From Haladaptatus salinisoli (GTDB lineage Archaea; Halobacteriota; Halobacteria; Halobacteriales; Haladaptataceae): DNA of 64,000 nucleotides. The notes under the pieces are model-generated. The model was not told the DNA's origin and did no database searches. It was given only the letters and a program-made list of their open reading frames with translations. Shown in pieces: positions 45,172-53,709 of this stretch. Every line of letters begins with the position of its first letter. The stretch's first letter is position 1. The stretch covers positions 1 through 64,000 of the forward strand of contig NZ_CP085327.1 of NCBI RefSeq assembly GCF_020614375.1, read 5' to 3'. Both the position numbers and the translations under genes were made by a program.

Positions 45172-45813
45172 CTAGCAATCCGTCGTGCTCGTCGTCCCAC
45201 CACCTGCTCCGTCACTATTACCGCCGTCACTCGTCGTCGTGGTTGTCGTTGTGCTGCCACCGTCGCCGTCCTCGGTCGGTGTAGTGGTCGTCGTCTCGTC
45301 ACCGTCATCACCATCGTCGGTCGTCTCCGTGGTGGTCGTCTCCTCGGTCGTAGTGGGTTGGGAGTTTTTGCTCGTGCAAACCACGTTGCCGTCGGGATCC
45401 AGTAGCGCGATGACGTCGTTGCCGTCGTTGTTGAAGACTTCGCTCTCGTACTCCAATATTAGATCGATGCCGTTCACGTCGGAGACGTCTTTCACGCCAC
45501 TCGCCACGCCGTAGGTTTCGCCCTCTTCCACGATGGTACGGTACTCGGGGCCGCCGTGTTCGGCTTTCGAGGGAATTTCGCGGCGTTGGTCGTAGTCTTC
45601 GTTGCCGTATTCGAAGGCGACGGTGTAGCCAGCGAGGTTCGCACTGCCGCTTACGCATTTGAAAATGACGTATTCGCGTTCAGCGTTGACCTCTTCGACT
45701 TCCATTTCGACGTCGGCGTCTTGGGCGAGAACGTGTTGTGCGCCCACTCCGGCGACGGCGAGTCCGGCCATGCTTGTCAGTACGTTCCGTCGTGTCCGCT
45801 TACTTGGTGCCAT
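45172..45813 (-). CDS. Tat-exported lamin-tail-like protein with Thr-rich C-terminus
   Basis: A 213-residue secreted protein. TRRNVLTSMAGLAVAGVGAQ is a twin-arginine signal ending near AQ. The next ~110 residues resemble a lamin-tail domain (NAEREYVIFKCVSGSANLAG, then GNDVIALLDPDGNVVCTSKN) with two Cys that may bond. The last ~65 residues are Thr/Asp/Gly low-complexity (TTTTETTDDGDDGDETTTT), probably O-glycosylated spacer. It sits between the two direct repeats, so it may be cargo. Confidence 0.75.
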   Translation of the reverse strand: MAPSKRTRRNVLTSMAGLAVAGVGAQHVLAQDADVEMEVEEVNAEREYVIFKCVSGSANLAGYTVAFEYGNEDYDQRREIPSKAEHGGPEYRTIVEEGETYGVASGVKDVSDVNGIDLILEYESEVFNNDGNDVIALLDPDGNVVCTSKNSQPTTTEETTTTETTDDGDDGDETTTTTPTEDGDGGSTTTTTTTSDGGNSDGAGGGTTSTTDC

Positions 45814-45958
45814 TAGACGACTAAGTAATGCTAAGCTAGAATATTAAAATGAGTGCACTGTCACGCGGTATTTTCATAATAAGTAACAGAAATAAGCTGA
45901 TCGGGGGAGATTTCAACACGCGCTTGCCCACCACTCTCCATCCGTTCTACGGATAGTC

Positions 45959-46252
45959 ATGCCGCAAACGACGATGCGGCCCTGCTATCAGACGAACGAG
46001 TGTCCGCACGATCGCGACCTCAATGAGTGCGAGGCTGTCGGCCAGTACAATACGGCCTCAAAGTGTCCGTCGTCACGGTCACCGCACGCACTCCGTCGAG
46101 GAGCAGCAACGAAGAACCTCAACGATGGGATGCCAGAGGAGATGGCGAGCGACAGGATGGACATGACTCCCGAAGTGCTTCGGGACCACTACAACGCACA
46201 GACTGAAGAAGACAAAAGACGATTACAACGGAGATTCTTCGAGGAAGAATAG
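45959..46252 (+). pseudogene. Integrase C-terminal remnant (tyrosine recombinase)
   Basis: A 97-residue fragment, paralogous to the C-terminal third of the intact integrase at 47431. It keeps the Cys-rich insert (CYQTNECPHDRDLNECEAVG), the HxLR box (SPHALRRG) and the Tyr (DHYNAQTEED), but lacks the first ~240 residues including the first catalytic Arg. It is a decayed integrase gene rather than an active one, matching the decayed element between the repeats at 44927 and 47274. Confidence 0.75.
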
Positions 46253-46271
46253 AACGGGTTGTCTAAGGAAA

Positions 46272-46973
46272 TCAAGCGATTAAATCTCCAAACCGGTGCT
46301 TCAGGGCGATTCCATGTAATCGCTCGTGGAGTGTGTCCACGGCGTCCAAAGCCCTGCTAACATCACTCGGTATCTCCACCTCATCTAAGAAGTCATTTTC
46401 ATCATCCGAATGATGGACAATAGAACTCCTCATGTCGTAGACTCTACGGATTTTACCCTTCTCTCCATCCGTGATGACTCCCGTAACATAGAGCAACCAC
46501 TCTCGCTCATACTGCGACATTCGCTCTACTCTCTGTCTGACAGAATTACTCCTTCGAGACGGTTCTACCACATCTTCAAGAAAGAGGTCAATAGTTAGAG
46601 TTTCAACCATCTGTCCAGCAAGCATGAAGAACTCCTCTAGTTCATCCTTTCTTACAAAGTGGTTCAGTTCCTCGGGAGTCACTTTCGGATTTTCGGGCAG
46701 TTCATCCTCCTTCTCGTATTCAAAAACAGGACCAGATTGGATTTCACTTCTCAAGCGAAAGAGCCGGAATACCTGAGCATCAAATTCGTCTGCTTCCTCT
46801 GAAATTAGGGGTGCTAAATACTCGAAAGCCTCGGCCATTCCGATGGTATCTTCATCGCCATCTATGGTCTGTCTGTCGAGAATTTGTCTATCGAACTCAC
46901 CGGCCCATTCTACAAAATCAACAATCAGTTCGGATTCTTCCGATGATAGGTCTTCAGCAGTCCATTCACTCAT
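46272..46973 (-). CDS. Possible HEPN-like protein
   Basis: A 233-residue all-helical acidic protein. The segment VYDMRSSIVHHSDDENDF fits the R-x4-H pattern (RSSIVH) of HEPN ribonucleases, lying in a helix late in the protein as expected. No other domain is recognised. HEPN proteins are common in defence and toxin-antitoxin systems, but no partner nucleotidyltransferase is seen here. Function is inferred only from the motif. Confidence 0.55.
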   Translation of the reverse strand: MSEWTAEDLSSEESELIVDFVEWAGEFDRQILDRQTIDGDEDTIGMAEAFEYLAPLISEEADEFDAQVFRLFRLRSEIQSGPVFEYEKEDELPENPKVTPEELNHFVRKDELEEFFMLAGQMVETLTIDLFLEDVVEPSRRSNSVRQRVERMSQYEREWLLYVTGVITDGEKGKIRRVYDMRSSIVHHSDDENDFLDEVEIPSDVSRALDAVDTLHERLHGIALKHRFGDLIA

Positions 46974-47128
46974 AGTCGGTTTCTATGATGTCTTCACTCC
47001 GTAAATGCACCCCTTAGAGTTTGATTGGTGCTGATACACTCCTGTACTTCGCGTATCAACCCGATGAGGCCGGGGGAGGGAAGAACTGTTAATGTCATCC
47101 GACGCAACTCCCTGCGTGAAACCGACGT

Positions 47129-47273
47129 ATGGCTAAGGGGCCACAGCGGAGACGGGTTCAAATCACCTCGGACGCGATTGCCGGGTTTGCGATGGAAATC
47201 GCCCTCAACAAGACGTGGTTGGTTAAGAAGACCGACCGCCGTCTGTTCAATTGGGGTAAAGAGGAACGCGCTA
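47129..47273 (+). pseudogene. Gene fragment fused to the attachment repeat
   Basis: From ATG 47129 about 48 residues read like protein (VQITSDAIAGFAMEIALNKT, then WLVKKTDRRLFNWGKEERAM), then the frame enters the repeat at 47274, where translation makes no sense. It may be a gene whose 3' part was lost on insertion, or simple coincidence. Confidence 0.25.
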
Positions 47274-47325
47274 TGGACTCGCCGGGATTTGAACCCGGGG
47301 CCTGCGCTCGCTTCGCTCACGCCAC
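47274..47325 (-). repeat. Right direct repeat / likely attachment site from tRNA-Ala 3' end
   Basis: On the minus strand, GGCCCCGGGTTCAAATCC followed by CGGCGAGTCCA is the T arm (CCGGG-TTCAAAT-CCCGG) and acceptor 3' strand of a haloarchaeal tRNA-Ala gene. It continues on the plus strand as CCTGCGCTCGCTTCGCTC instead of the anticodon arm, so only the 3' third is present. It lies about 105 bp before the intact integrase start, the classic position of attL. Confidence 0.7.
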
Positions 47326-47430
47326 CGCACCGCCTGTTCCGAGTCTCCAACTGTAAGGGAGTAATTGGGTTCTGAAACTGAACTCCTCGTTTGGAGCGTC
47401 GTTCTTCGGAGTTCTACATGGAAAGAAAAC

Positions 47431-48432
47431 ATGCTGGAACCGATTTCGCCCCAAGAAGCGGTGAACTACTACCTCCGCGACCGAGCGGATGAAATAGCCC
47501 ACGAAACACACCGAAAGCACGACGACCGACTCAAGCAGTTTGTCGCTTGGTGTGACGAGACGAACCGTACGAATCTGAACGAGCTGACTGGACGTGACCT
47601 GCTAACGTTCAAAGAGTGGCGCTCAGAGGGTATCAAGCAGATTACGCTCAAGAACAACCTGTGGACGGTCAAGAAGTTCCTCCGGTTCTGTGAGAACATT
47701 GACGCCGTGCCACCGGGAATCAGCGAGAAGGTACTAATCCCTAAGACCGACCCGGAACAGGAAGCCCGAGACGTCTACGTGACGAAGGAGGAAGCCAACG
47801 CCATTCTTGACTTTCTCAAGAAGTATGAGTACGCTTCTCTCCGGCATGCCTTGTTCATTACCTTGTGGAAGACAGGTATCCGGTCGGGAACACTTCGAGG
47901 ACTCGACTTAGATGATTTCAAGCCCAAAATCCCGGCATTAGAGATTAAGCATCGCTCTACCTCAGGAACACCACTCAAGAACAAGAAACGTGGTGAGCGA
48001 GAGATTCATCTGACCGATGAGACGGCACGAGTTCTCACAGATTACATTGAACACACTCGCTCGGACGTGACCGACGACTACAATCGACGACCATTGTTTA
48101 CTGGCCGAACTACTCGCGCCGGAAAGACCGTGATTCAGCGGAACATCTACACGGCAACTCGTCCCTGCTTCTATACCGGAGAGTGCCCCCACGACCGGGA
48201 TTTACAGGAGTGCGAAGCGAACTCGTATAGCGGGGCAAGTAAGTGTCCGTCTTCAAAGAGTCCCCATACGCTTCGACGTGGCTACATCACGGCGGCATTG
48301 AACGCAGGGCAACCTGTAGACGTGACTGCAGAACGGACGAACGTAAGTCGGGATGTTCTGGATAGGAACTATGACGCCAGAACGAATAGTGAGAAAAGAC
48401 AGATACGGAGACAGTTTTTAGAGGAAATTTAA
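47431..48432 (+). CDS. Tyrosine recombinase (integrase)
   Basis: A 333-residue phage/plasmid-type integrase. The N-terminal SAM-like domain (EPISPQEAVNYYLRDRADE onward) binds arm sites. The catalytic domain has Arg in KTGIRSGTLRGLD, the HxxR box SPHTLRRGY and the nucleophile Tyr in DRNYDARTNSEKRQ. An extra Cys-rich insert (CFYTGECPHDRDLQECEANS) precedes the HxxR. I start at ATG 47431, 22 codons inside the longest frame. Its stop overlaps the convergent gene by 4 bp. It sits beside the attachment repeat at 47274 and is the likely driver of the accessory region. Confidence 0.9.
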   Translation: MLEPISPQEAVNYYLRDRADEIAHETHRKHDDRLKQFVAWCDETNRTNLNELTGRDLLTFKEWRSEGIKQITLKNNLWTVKKFLRFCENIDAVPPGISEKVLIPKTDPEQEARDVYVTKEEANAILDFLKKYEYASLRHALFITLWKTGIRSGTLRGLDLDDFKPKIPALEIKHRSTSGTPLKNKKRGEREIHLTDETARVLTDYIEHTRSDVTDDYNRRPLFTGRTTRAGKTVIQRNIYTATRPCFYTGECPHDRDLQECEANSYSGASKCPSSKSPHTLRRGYITAALNAGQPVDVTAERTNVSRDVLDRNYDARTNSEKRQIRRQFLEEI

Positions 48433-49544
48433 TTTTCTACTTCTGATATTTCTTGGAGTTCAATTATTATTGCGGAAACTTCATCTGTTACGTAACGCAA
48501 ATCAGATTTGTAGATATCTTTTTTGTCCTCTAAATCCTTAATCTGCCTCTTTACTCTTTGTTTCCGGTTGCGAAGCTCAGCAAGTTGCTGTTCAATTGTG
48601 TCTGAATCTATAGCATCTGTATTTGAGTTAGCACTAGTATTCTGGAGCTCACCCTCAGTTGTTAAATTGTCAATACATTCGGTGGTCCGTTCAAACTTGT
48701 TTGTGAGAGCATCCATCTTCGTTATAATATCTATATATTTGTGGCTTTCTTCTTCCAGATATGCTAACAGCGAATCTATCCTTCTTAAATGTTCTCGTTC
48801 CATAAATTCTATTTCGTCTGGATACGAGTTGATTAAGTTATCTAATCTACTACGGATTCTATCAATTTCATCATGGAAGTTCCTAATGTCTTCGTCATCA
48901 TCCGGGTTTAGCGAATTAATATCGACTAAGTCATTTATATCATTGGCTAATTCAAGAGTTTGTTTACGCCATTGTTTTTGGCGTTCCTTGCCCCGTCTTA
49001 TATTGAGATAGTGTACAAAAACCACCATTGAACCAATAACTGAAATTAAGGAAGAAGAAAGTAAAGTGGCAAATGTGATAAAATTCGATATTTTCAATCC
49101 CGTTATTCCCAGTCCATCAATATTTGGTGGTACTAAATACCCTATTCCTCCTATCATAGCAGTAACTATGACATACTTGCCGTATTTCCATGTTTTCTGC
49201 TTGAGTGCTGATTCGACTGTTACGTCATCTTCTAAGTAAAGCGGCCTTCGGAAGGCAACTAATATCGCGATTCCCAGAATTATTAATGAGAGTGATAATA
49301 ATATAACTCCTCCTTGGATAATCCAAGAATTGCTTCCAATTACAATTTTCGCACTGAATAACAATCCGCTAAAAACTAGTAATGCAAATCCCCATTCAAT
49401 AAATTGGAATTCTGTTTTAAATCCTAACACATCCCCGTCAGAATGGTATTTATCTTGATAGCTAAGGACTGCTTGTAACAAAATAGCTACTGCAGGGAGA
49501 GTCAGAGCTACGAACTGTAGAAGAGCCATTTCAGCTTTGGGCAT
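48429..49544 (-). CDS. Polytopic membrane protein with C-terminal coiled coil
   Basis: A 371-residue protein, visibly AT-rich compared with the chromosome. The first ~185 residues hold about six hydrophobic helices. The cytoplasmic ~185 residues are charged and heptad-like (ELANDINDLVDINSLNPDDD, then NRKQRVKRQIKDLEDKKDI), a probable coiled coil. I do not recognise the family. Position next to integrase and defence-type genes suggests cargo such as a membrane effector, but this is inference. Confidence 0.7.
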   Translation of the reverse strand: MPKAEMALLQFVALTLPAVAILLQAVLSYQDKYHSDGDVLGFKTEFQFIEWGFALLVFSGLLFSAKIVIGSNSWIIQGGVILLSLSLIILGIAILVAFRRPLYLEDDVTVESALKQKTWKYGKYVIVTAMIGGIGYLVPPNIDGLGITGLKISNFITFATLLSSSLISVIGSMVVFVHYLNIRRGKERQKQWRKQTLELANDINDLVDINSLNPDDDEDIRNFHDEIDRIRSRLDNLINSYPDEIEFMEREHLRRIDSLLAYLEEESHKYIDIITKMDALTNKFERTTECIDNLTTEGELQNTSANSNTDAIDSDTIEQQLAELRNRKQRVKRQIKDLEDKKDIYKSDLRYVTDEVSAIIIELQEISEVEN

Positions 49545-49716
49545 ATCTCATAAGAGTGGACAAACCCATATTAAATCATGTCTCTCGCACTAGGGTGAAT
49601 GTGCTGGGTGAAATCTCCAAGAATCCATGCAGCGTTTTCCCCCACATATGATTCGGCCATGTGCCATTATGAACTGTTTACACCGGGCATGCTATCGTAG
49701 GTGGTTCTCACAAGCG

Positions 49717-49795
49717 GTCATCGACGAGCACTACGACCGGCGAACGGAGCACGAGAAAAATGGGGCAACGGTGACAGTTCCTCGACGAGATTTAG
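49717..49795 (+). pseudogene. Integrase 3'-end remnant
   Basis: Reads DEHYDRRTEHEK and then, after a frameshift, MGQR-stop-QFLDEI-stop. This is the conserved end of haloarchaeal integrases (catalytic HYD...REK...QFL). Only about 80 bp remain, so it is a decayed relic upstream of the DUF262 gene. Confidence 0.6.
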
Positions 49796-49904
49796 TACCG
49801 TAGACACTACGTCAGGCTGGCTTTTCGTTTCCCCTTATTAATTCCAATTCAAGCGTGAAGAAGTGGCAAACAATTTTTGGTGATTGGTTTAGTATAGTCC
49901 TCGT

Positions 49905-52007
49905 ATGAAGATTGAAAAATTACTGGACAGGGTTGAGTCCAATGCTATCGTTCTCCCGGAATTCCAGCGCGAATTTGTCTGGAAACGCCAGCAGGCAAAA
50001 GCACTGATGGATTCATTATATAAGGGGTATCCAATTGGCGGTCTCCTCACCTGGGAAACCGAGAATCCTCCTGAAATCAAGAACGACGCGATTGATGAGG
50101 AAAAACAGGCGCTCTTTGAGATTCTTCTTGATGGTCAACAACGATTGACGGTTCTCTATATGCTCCTTATGGACGAGATACCACCTTACTACGATGAGTC
50201 CGACATTGAAAATGACCCTCGCAAACTGTATTTCAACGTCGAAACTGCTGAATTTCACTTCGAAAATAAGCGAGTCCGCGAGGGGACGGTATGGGTAAAG
50301 GTCACTGACTGCTTCACCGACGAAATCAGTGCCATCTCCATTGCTCGGAGTGTAGTGGGAGACGATGACCCGGAAGAAGTGCTTCAAATCTCGGAGCAGT
50401 ACGAAAAGCAGTTGAAACAGCTTCAGAACGTCGGTACCAATGACATCCCAGTCGAGACCCTTCCGAAATCCGCTGATATCCATCAGGCCATCGAACTCTT
50501 CGACAAAATCAACTCGCAAGGGACGCACCTGAGTGATGCGGAATTGGCACTTGCACACATGAGTGCGGAGTGGCCGCATATCCGACGACACATGAAGGAA
50601 AAGCAGGCGAAACTCGCCGAGCGAGGGTTCGATTTTGACCTCAACTTCTACGTGAAGTGCATGATTGGTACTATCACACAGACGATGACCTATGAGCAGG
50701 TCTATGATACTCCCCGAGAGATATTGGAAGCAAAGTGGCGCAGTCTCGCGAAGGATGATGGTGTCCTCGATTACCTCGTGAACGTTCTTCGAAATGAGGC
50801 TCACATTCCAAACTCAGACTACATCAATACCCGCGACGTTCTCATCCCCTTCATCGTCTACCTCGACAAGACGAACCGGCAAATTACTCAGCAGGAGAAG
50901 AAGGAATTTATCCGGTGGTTGTATGCCGCGATGATGTGGACCCGGTACAGTGGCTCGTCCGATTCCACTGTCGAACATGACCTTTCGCTGCTCGATAATC
51001 CGTCACCGACGAAGGACCTGATGCAAGAAATCAAAAACGACCGAGGCCGGATTGAGGTCCAAGCCTCCGACCTCCGGGGACGAGGGAAACGAACGCGACG
51101 ATTCTACAATATGGTTCGAATGGTTACCCGTGCAAACAAGCCGGTTGACTGGAAAACAGGTGAGCCGCTCGTCGGGAGTTTCCGTCTTGAGTCACACCAT
51201 ATCTTCCCGAAATCCCGTCTGTATGAGGAGTACGATGCCGGACAGTCAGAACACCGAAAGCTCGTCAACGAAATCGCCAACCGAGCGTTCCTTACCCCCG
51301 AGACAAACAAGAAGCTAGGCGACACGCTGCCAGAAGCGTATCTCCCAGAGGTCAAAGAGAGTCACCCCGATGCACTCAAGTCGCAGTTCATCCCTGACAA
51401 TCCTGAACTGTGGAAGGTCGAAAATTATGAAGACTTCCTCGCGAAGCGGCGTGAAAAACTTGCGACAGCCATCAACGACTACATGGAGAGTCTCATCACT
51501 GATGGCGGTGGAAAGAAGCGAGAATCTATCGAGGACCTCCTCGCACAAGGCGAGAATGCTCGCGTCGAATTCAAGGAAACGTTCCTCTACGATGTGTACC
51601 GTGACCAACCGAATAAAGAGTTAAAGGCGGAAGTCGTCAAGGAAATCGCTTCATTTGCGAATTCCGATGGTGGTGTCGTCATCATCGGTGTTGAGGATGA
51701 GACACATGAACCAGTCGGTATCGACCGCGACCTCAAGTTGATGAAGAAGGGAAAGGACTCGTTTGAACTGCAACTCAACCGCGAAATTTCGAACCGCCTC
51801 GGAAAGATGATGGCAGCGGCCTATACACACCTCTCCTTCGAAGAAGTGGATGGGAAGACGGTGTGTGTCGTTTGGGTCGATGATAGTCCTGACCCTGTCT
51901 ACTTTGAGGATGGAGACGAGGAGAAATTCTATGCTCGGGCAGGGAGTTCGTCAGAACCCTTGGGAATTCAGGACGCGAATCGGTATATTCAGCGGAATTG
52001 GAACTGA
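49905..52007 (+). CDS. DUF262-HNH nuclease fused to Schlafen AlbA_2 domain
   Basis: A 700-residue protein. Residues ~1-200 form the GmrSD-type DUF262 domain with DGQQRL at 76-81 (ParB-like NTP site). An HNH motif lies at about 429 (ESHHIFPKSRLYEEY, then NRAFLTPETNKKLGDTLPEA). From about 545 to the end is a Schlafen AlbA_2 module (NARVEFKETFLYDVYRDQP, then IASFANSDGGVVIIGVEDE). GmrSD enzymes cut modified DNA. It is a likely type IV-like restriction protein; the AlbA_2 fusion is unusual. AT-rich spacer upstream, ATG 49905. Confidence 0.85.
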   Translation: MKIEKLLDRVESNAIVLPEFQREFVWKRQQAKALMDSLYKGYPIGGLLTWETENPPEIKNDAIDEEKQALFEILLDGQQRLTVLYMLLMDEIPPYYDESDIENDPRKLYFNVETAEFHFENKRVREGTVWVKVTDCFTDEISAISIARSVVGDDDPEEVLQISEQYEKQLKQLQNVGTNDIPVETLPKSADIHQAIELFDKINSQGTHLSDAELALAHMSAEWPHIRRHMKEKQAKLAERGFDFDLNFYVKCMIGTITQTMTYEQVYDTPREILEAKWRSLAKDDGVLDYLVNVLRNEAHIPNSDYINTRDVLIPFIVYLDKTNRQITQQEKKEFIRWLYAAMMWTRYSGSSDSTVEHDLSLLDNPSPTKDLMQEIKNDRGRIEVQASDLRGRGKRTRRFYNMVRMVTRANKPVDWKTGEPLVGSFRLESHHIFPKSRLYEEYDAGQSEHRKLVNEIANRAFLTPETNKKLGDTLPEAYLPEVKESHPDALKSQFIPDNPELWKVENYEDFLAKRREKLATAINDYMESLITDGGGKKRESIEDLLAQGENARVEFKETFLYDVYRDQPNKELKAEVVKEIASFANSDGGVVIIGVEDETHEPVGIDRDLKLMKKGKDSFELQLNREISNRLGKMMAAAYTHLSFEEVDGKTVCVVWVDDSPDPVYFEDGDEEKFYARAGSSSEPLGIQDANRYIQRNWN

Positions 52008-52216
52008 TTGAGCCTGTCTTACTGGCTGTACCGGGCCGTTCCCCCACGGGTGATGAGCAACCAAACAAACATCTTACAGGGGGGGCCTTGATGAGTACTG
52101 CGACCAAGGGACGGAACACGATAAGATGTAGCGACAATTTCTAGACACCGTCTGACAGTCGGGGCTACTCCATCAACGAATAAGAATCGAAGTGCCGTAC
52201 TGGAATCGCTGACTGC

Positions 52217-52993
52217 TTATCGAGCGCCAGCATCGGGTGCCAGCGATAGTTGGGCACGCGATGGTTCATCTACACTAATGGGGATGGGGTCATCGTGCAC
52301 CGTGATGGTGCTGAAAACCCAGCTAGCCACCTCCTCCCAGGTGTACTCGCCAGTCGCAATGCCCCGTGCCCACGATTCCTCAACGTAGTAGTAACCAAGC
52401 TCGTAATGCGTTCGCCCTTGTGTTTTGACGATGGTCGCAACGAGGCGGTCGGGAGGGTTGTCAGTCGAGCTGACGACGCCGGCGTACGCCCCCGTAATCG
52501 TCCCCATTTCGCTAGCCAGTTGGACTTCATCGGTGCCCTTCGTCTCGTAGACAACATACAGTACGTCATCGCGTTCGGTCACGGAGTAGACGGAGATGCC
52601 TTTCGAGATAAGTGCCGCTTCGACAATGGCGGCCGTGGTATCCGGGTCGCTACTGTCCTGGCTCGTAGTCGGGCGTCTTGTCGTCGTTGCTCGCATCGTG
52701 GTTCGTGTGGTCGTAGGTATCAATCTCGTCGTAGTCTGTTGTGGCATTGTCGTGGTTTGCTGTGGCGTTGTGGTAGCAACGATTGGCTCGGCTTCCGCGG
52801 GGGACGCCGTGGGTTCCGCTGTTGGTTCAGCACCGCTGAACAGTAACAGCAGAAGTGTCATCACGACGAAGAGGGACAGCACCACGTACGCATACCCAAG
52901 CGCGAGGTTTCGCACCGTCCGTCCCGGTTGCATTAGCGGAAGTGCGTTAACGATTGGCGACGCCCATCTGCGAAGGGTGGCGATGACCCCCAT
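52217..52993 (-). CDS. Membrane-anchored Thr-rich hypothetical protein (DUF8159-like)
   Basis: A 258-residue protein with an N-terminal hydrophobic helix (NLALGYAYVVLSLFVVMTLL), a Thr/Pro/Ala-rich linker (TTTPQQTTTMPQQTTTRLI), and a ~140-residue C-terminal domain (AALISKGISVYSVTERDDVL, then LGYYYVEESWARGIATGEYT). The domain has a family I recall as DUF8159; function unknown. Its ATG overlaps the stop of the next minus-strand gene by 1 bp, so the two are coupled. Confidence 0.7.
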   Translation of the reverse strand: MGVIATLRRWASPIVNALPLMQPGRTVRNLALGYAYVVLSLFVVMTLLLLLFSGAEPTAEPTASPAEAEPIVATTTPQQTTTMPQQTTTRLIPTTTRTTMRATTTRRPTTSQDSSDPDTTAAIVEAALISKGISVYSVTERDDVLYVVYETKGTDEVQLASEMGTITGAYAGVVSSTDNPPDRLVATIVKTQGRTHYELGYYYVEESWARGIATGEYTWEEVASWVFSTITVHDDPIPISVDEPSRAQLSLAPDAGAR

Positions 52994-53709
52994 CAGCGAC
53001 GGTCCCGCGTTCGGGCTTTGATGTGGGCGTCCACATCACCCTGCTTCACATCGATACAGACCAGTTGGCCCGTAAAGGGAATGACCGTCGCATTCTCGCC
53101 TCCGTTTACGACCACACGCACTGACTGGTGTGTAGTTGTGGTGTGGTGTAACTGCCCCTGAACTTGGATGTCCACAATCGCTGTTTGCGTCTGTTCCGTC
53201 GGTTCCAAGATAAGTTTTGAGCGTCGTTGCTGGGTCTGTCCGGCACAGTCGGTATTGGTGTCGCTGTTAGGTGGTGTTCCGCGCTGGAATTCTATAGGGT
53301 CAACAGACCGCCCATCGAGATACACTTCGACGGAGCCCTCCTGAAACCCGAGGCCGCTGAAGTTGACGTATGATAACTGGCCGGTGAACCGATAGACGTC
53401 TGCTCCACCGTTCGTTGCACCATGGACAAGACAGCTCTTGATGTCGTCCTCACCGTCGACGGTAACGGCACTGGCGGGGACGTTCCTATACGGGTCACGC
53501 CCGAGCTTTTGGACGCTGTCCGTCGGTACGAACTGATAGAAGGTTTCGTGGCCATACGGGGCCGTAATCGTCAAGATGTGAGTGCTGGTCTGGCCAACGA
53601 CACTCCCAATCCCGAGAAGGCCGATGACGCCGCCGAACGTTTGAAGCAGTGTCCGGCGAAGTGATACTGTTGATGTTGCTGGTGATGGTTTTGCGTTGGA
53701 GTGTCCCAT
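52993..53709 (-). CDS. Exported hypothetical protein coupled to the DUF8159-like gene
   Basis: A 238-residue protein with N-terminal SLRRTLLQTFGGVIGLLGIG, a Tat-like signal followed by a hydrophobic core, then a beta-rich domain (ITAPYGHETFYQFVPTDSVQ, then VYRFTGQLSYVNFSGLGFQE) and a His/Thr-rich region. It has two Cys in the mature part (KSCLVHGAT, NTDCAGQTQ). No family is recognised. It is the upstream partner of the membrane-anchored gene at 52217. Confidence 0.65.
   Translation of the reverse strand: MGHSNAKPSPATSTVSLRRTLLQTFGGVIGLLGIGSVVGQTSTHILTITAPYGHETFYQFVPTDSVQKLGRDPYRNVPASAVTVDGEDDIKSCLVHGATNGGADVYRFTGQLSYVNFSGLGFQEGSVEVYLDGRSVDPIEFQRGTPPNSDTNTDCAGQTQQRRSKLILEPTEQTQTAIVDIQVQGQLHHTTTTHQSVRVVVNGGENATVIPFTGQLVCIDVKQGDVDAHIKARTRDRR

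Noticed and set aside
47130-47180. GGGTTCAAATCACC resembling a T arm on the plus strand
   Set aside because: The flanking bases do not pair into a T stem and no acceptor stem exists, so no second tRNA is called.
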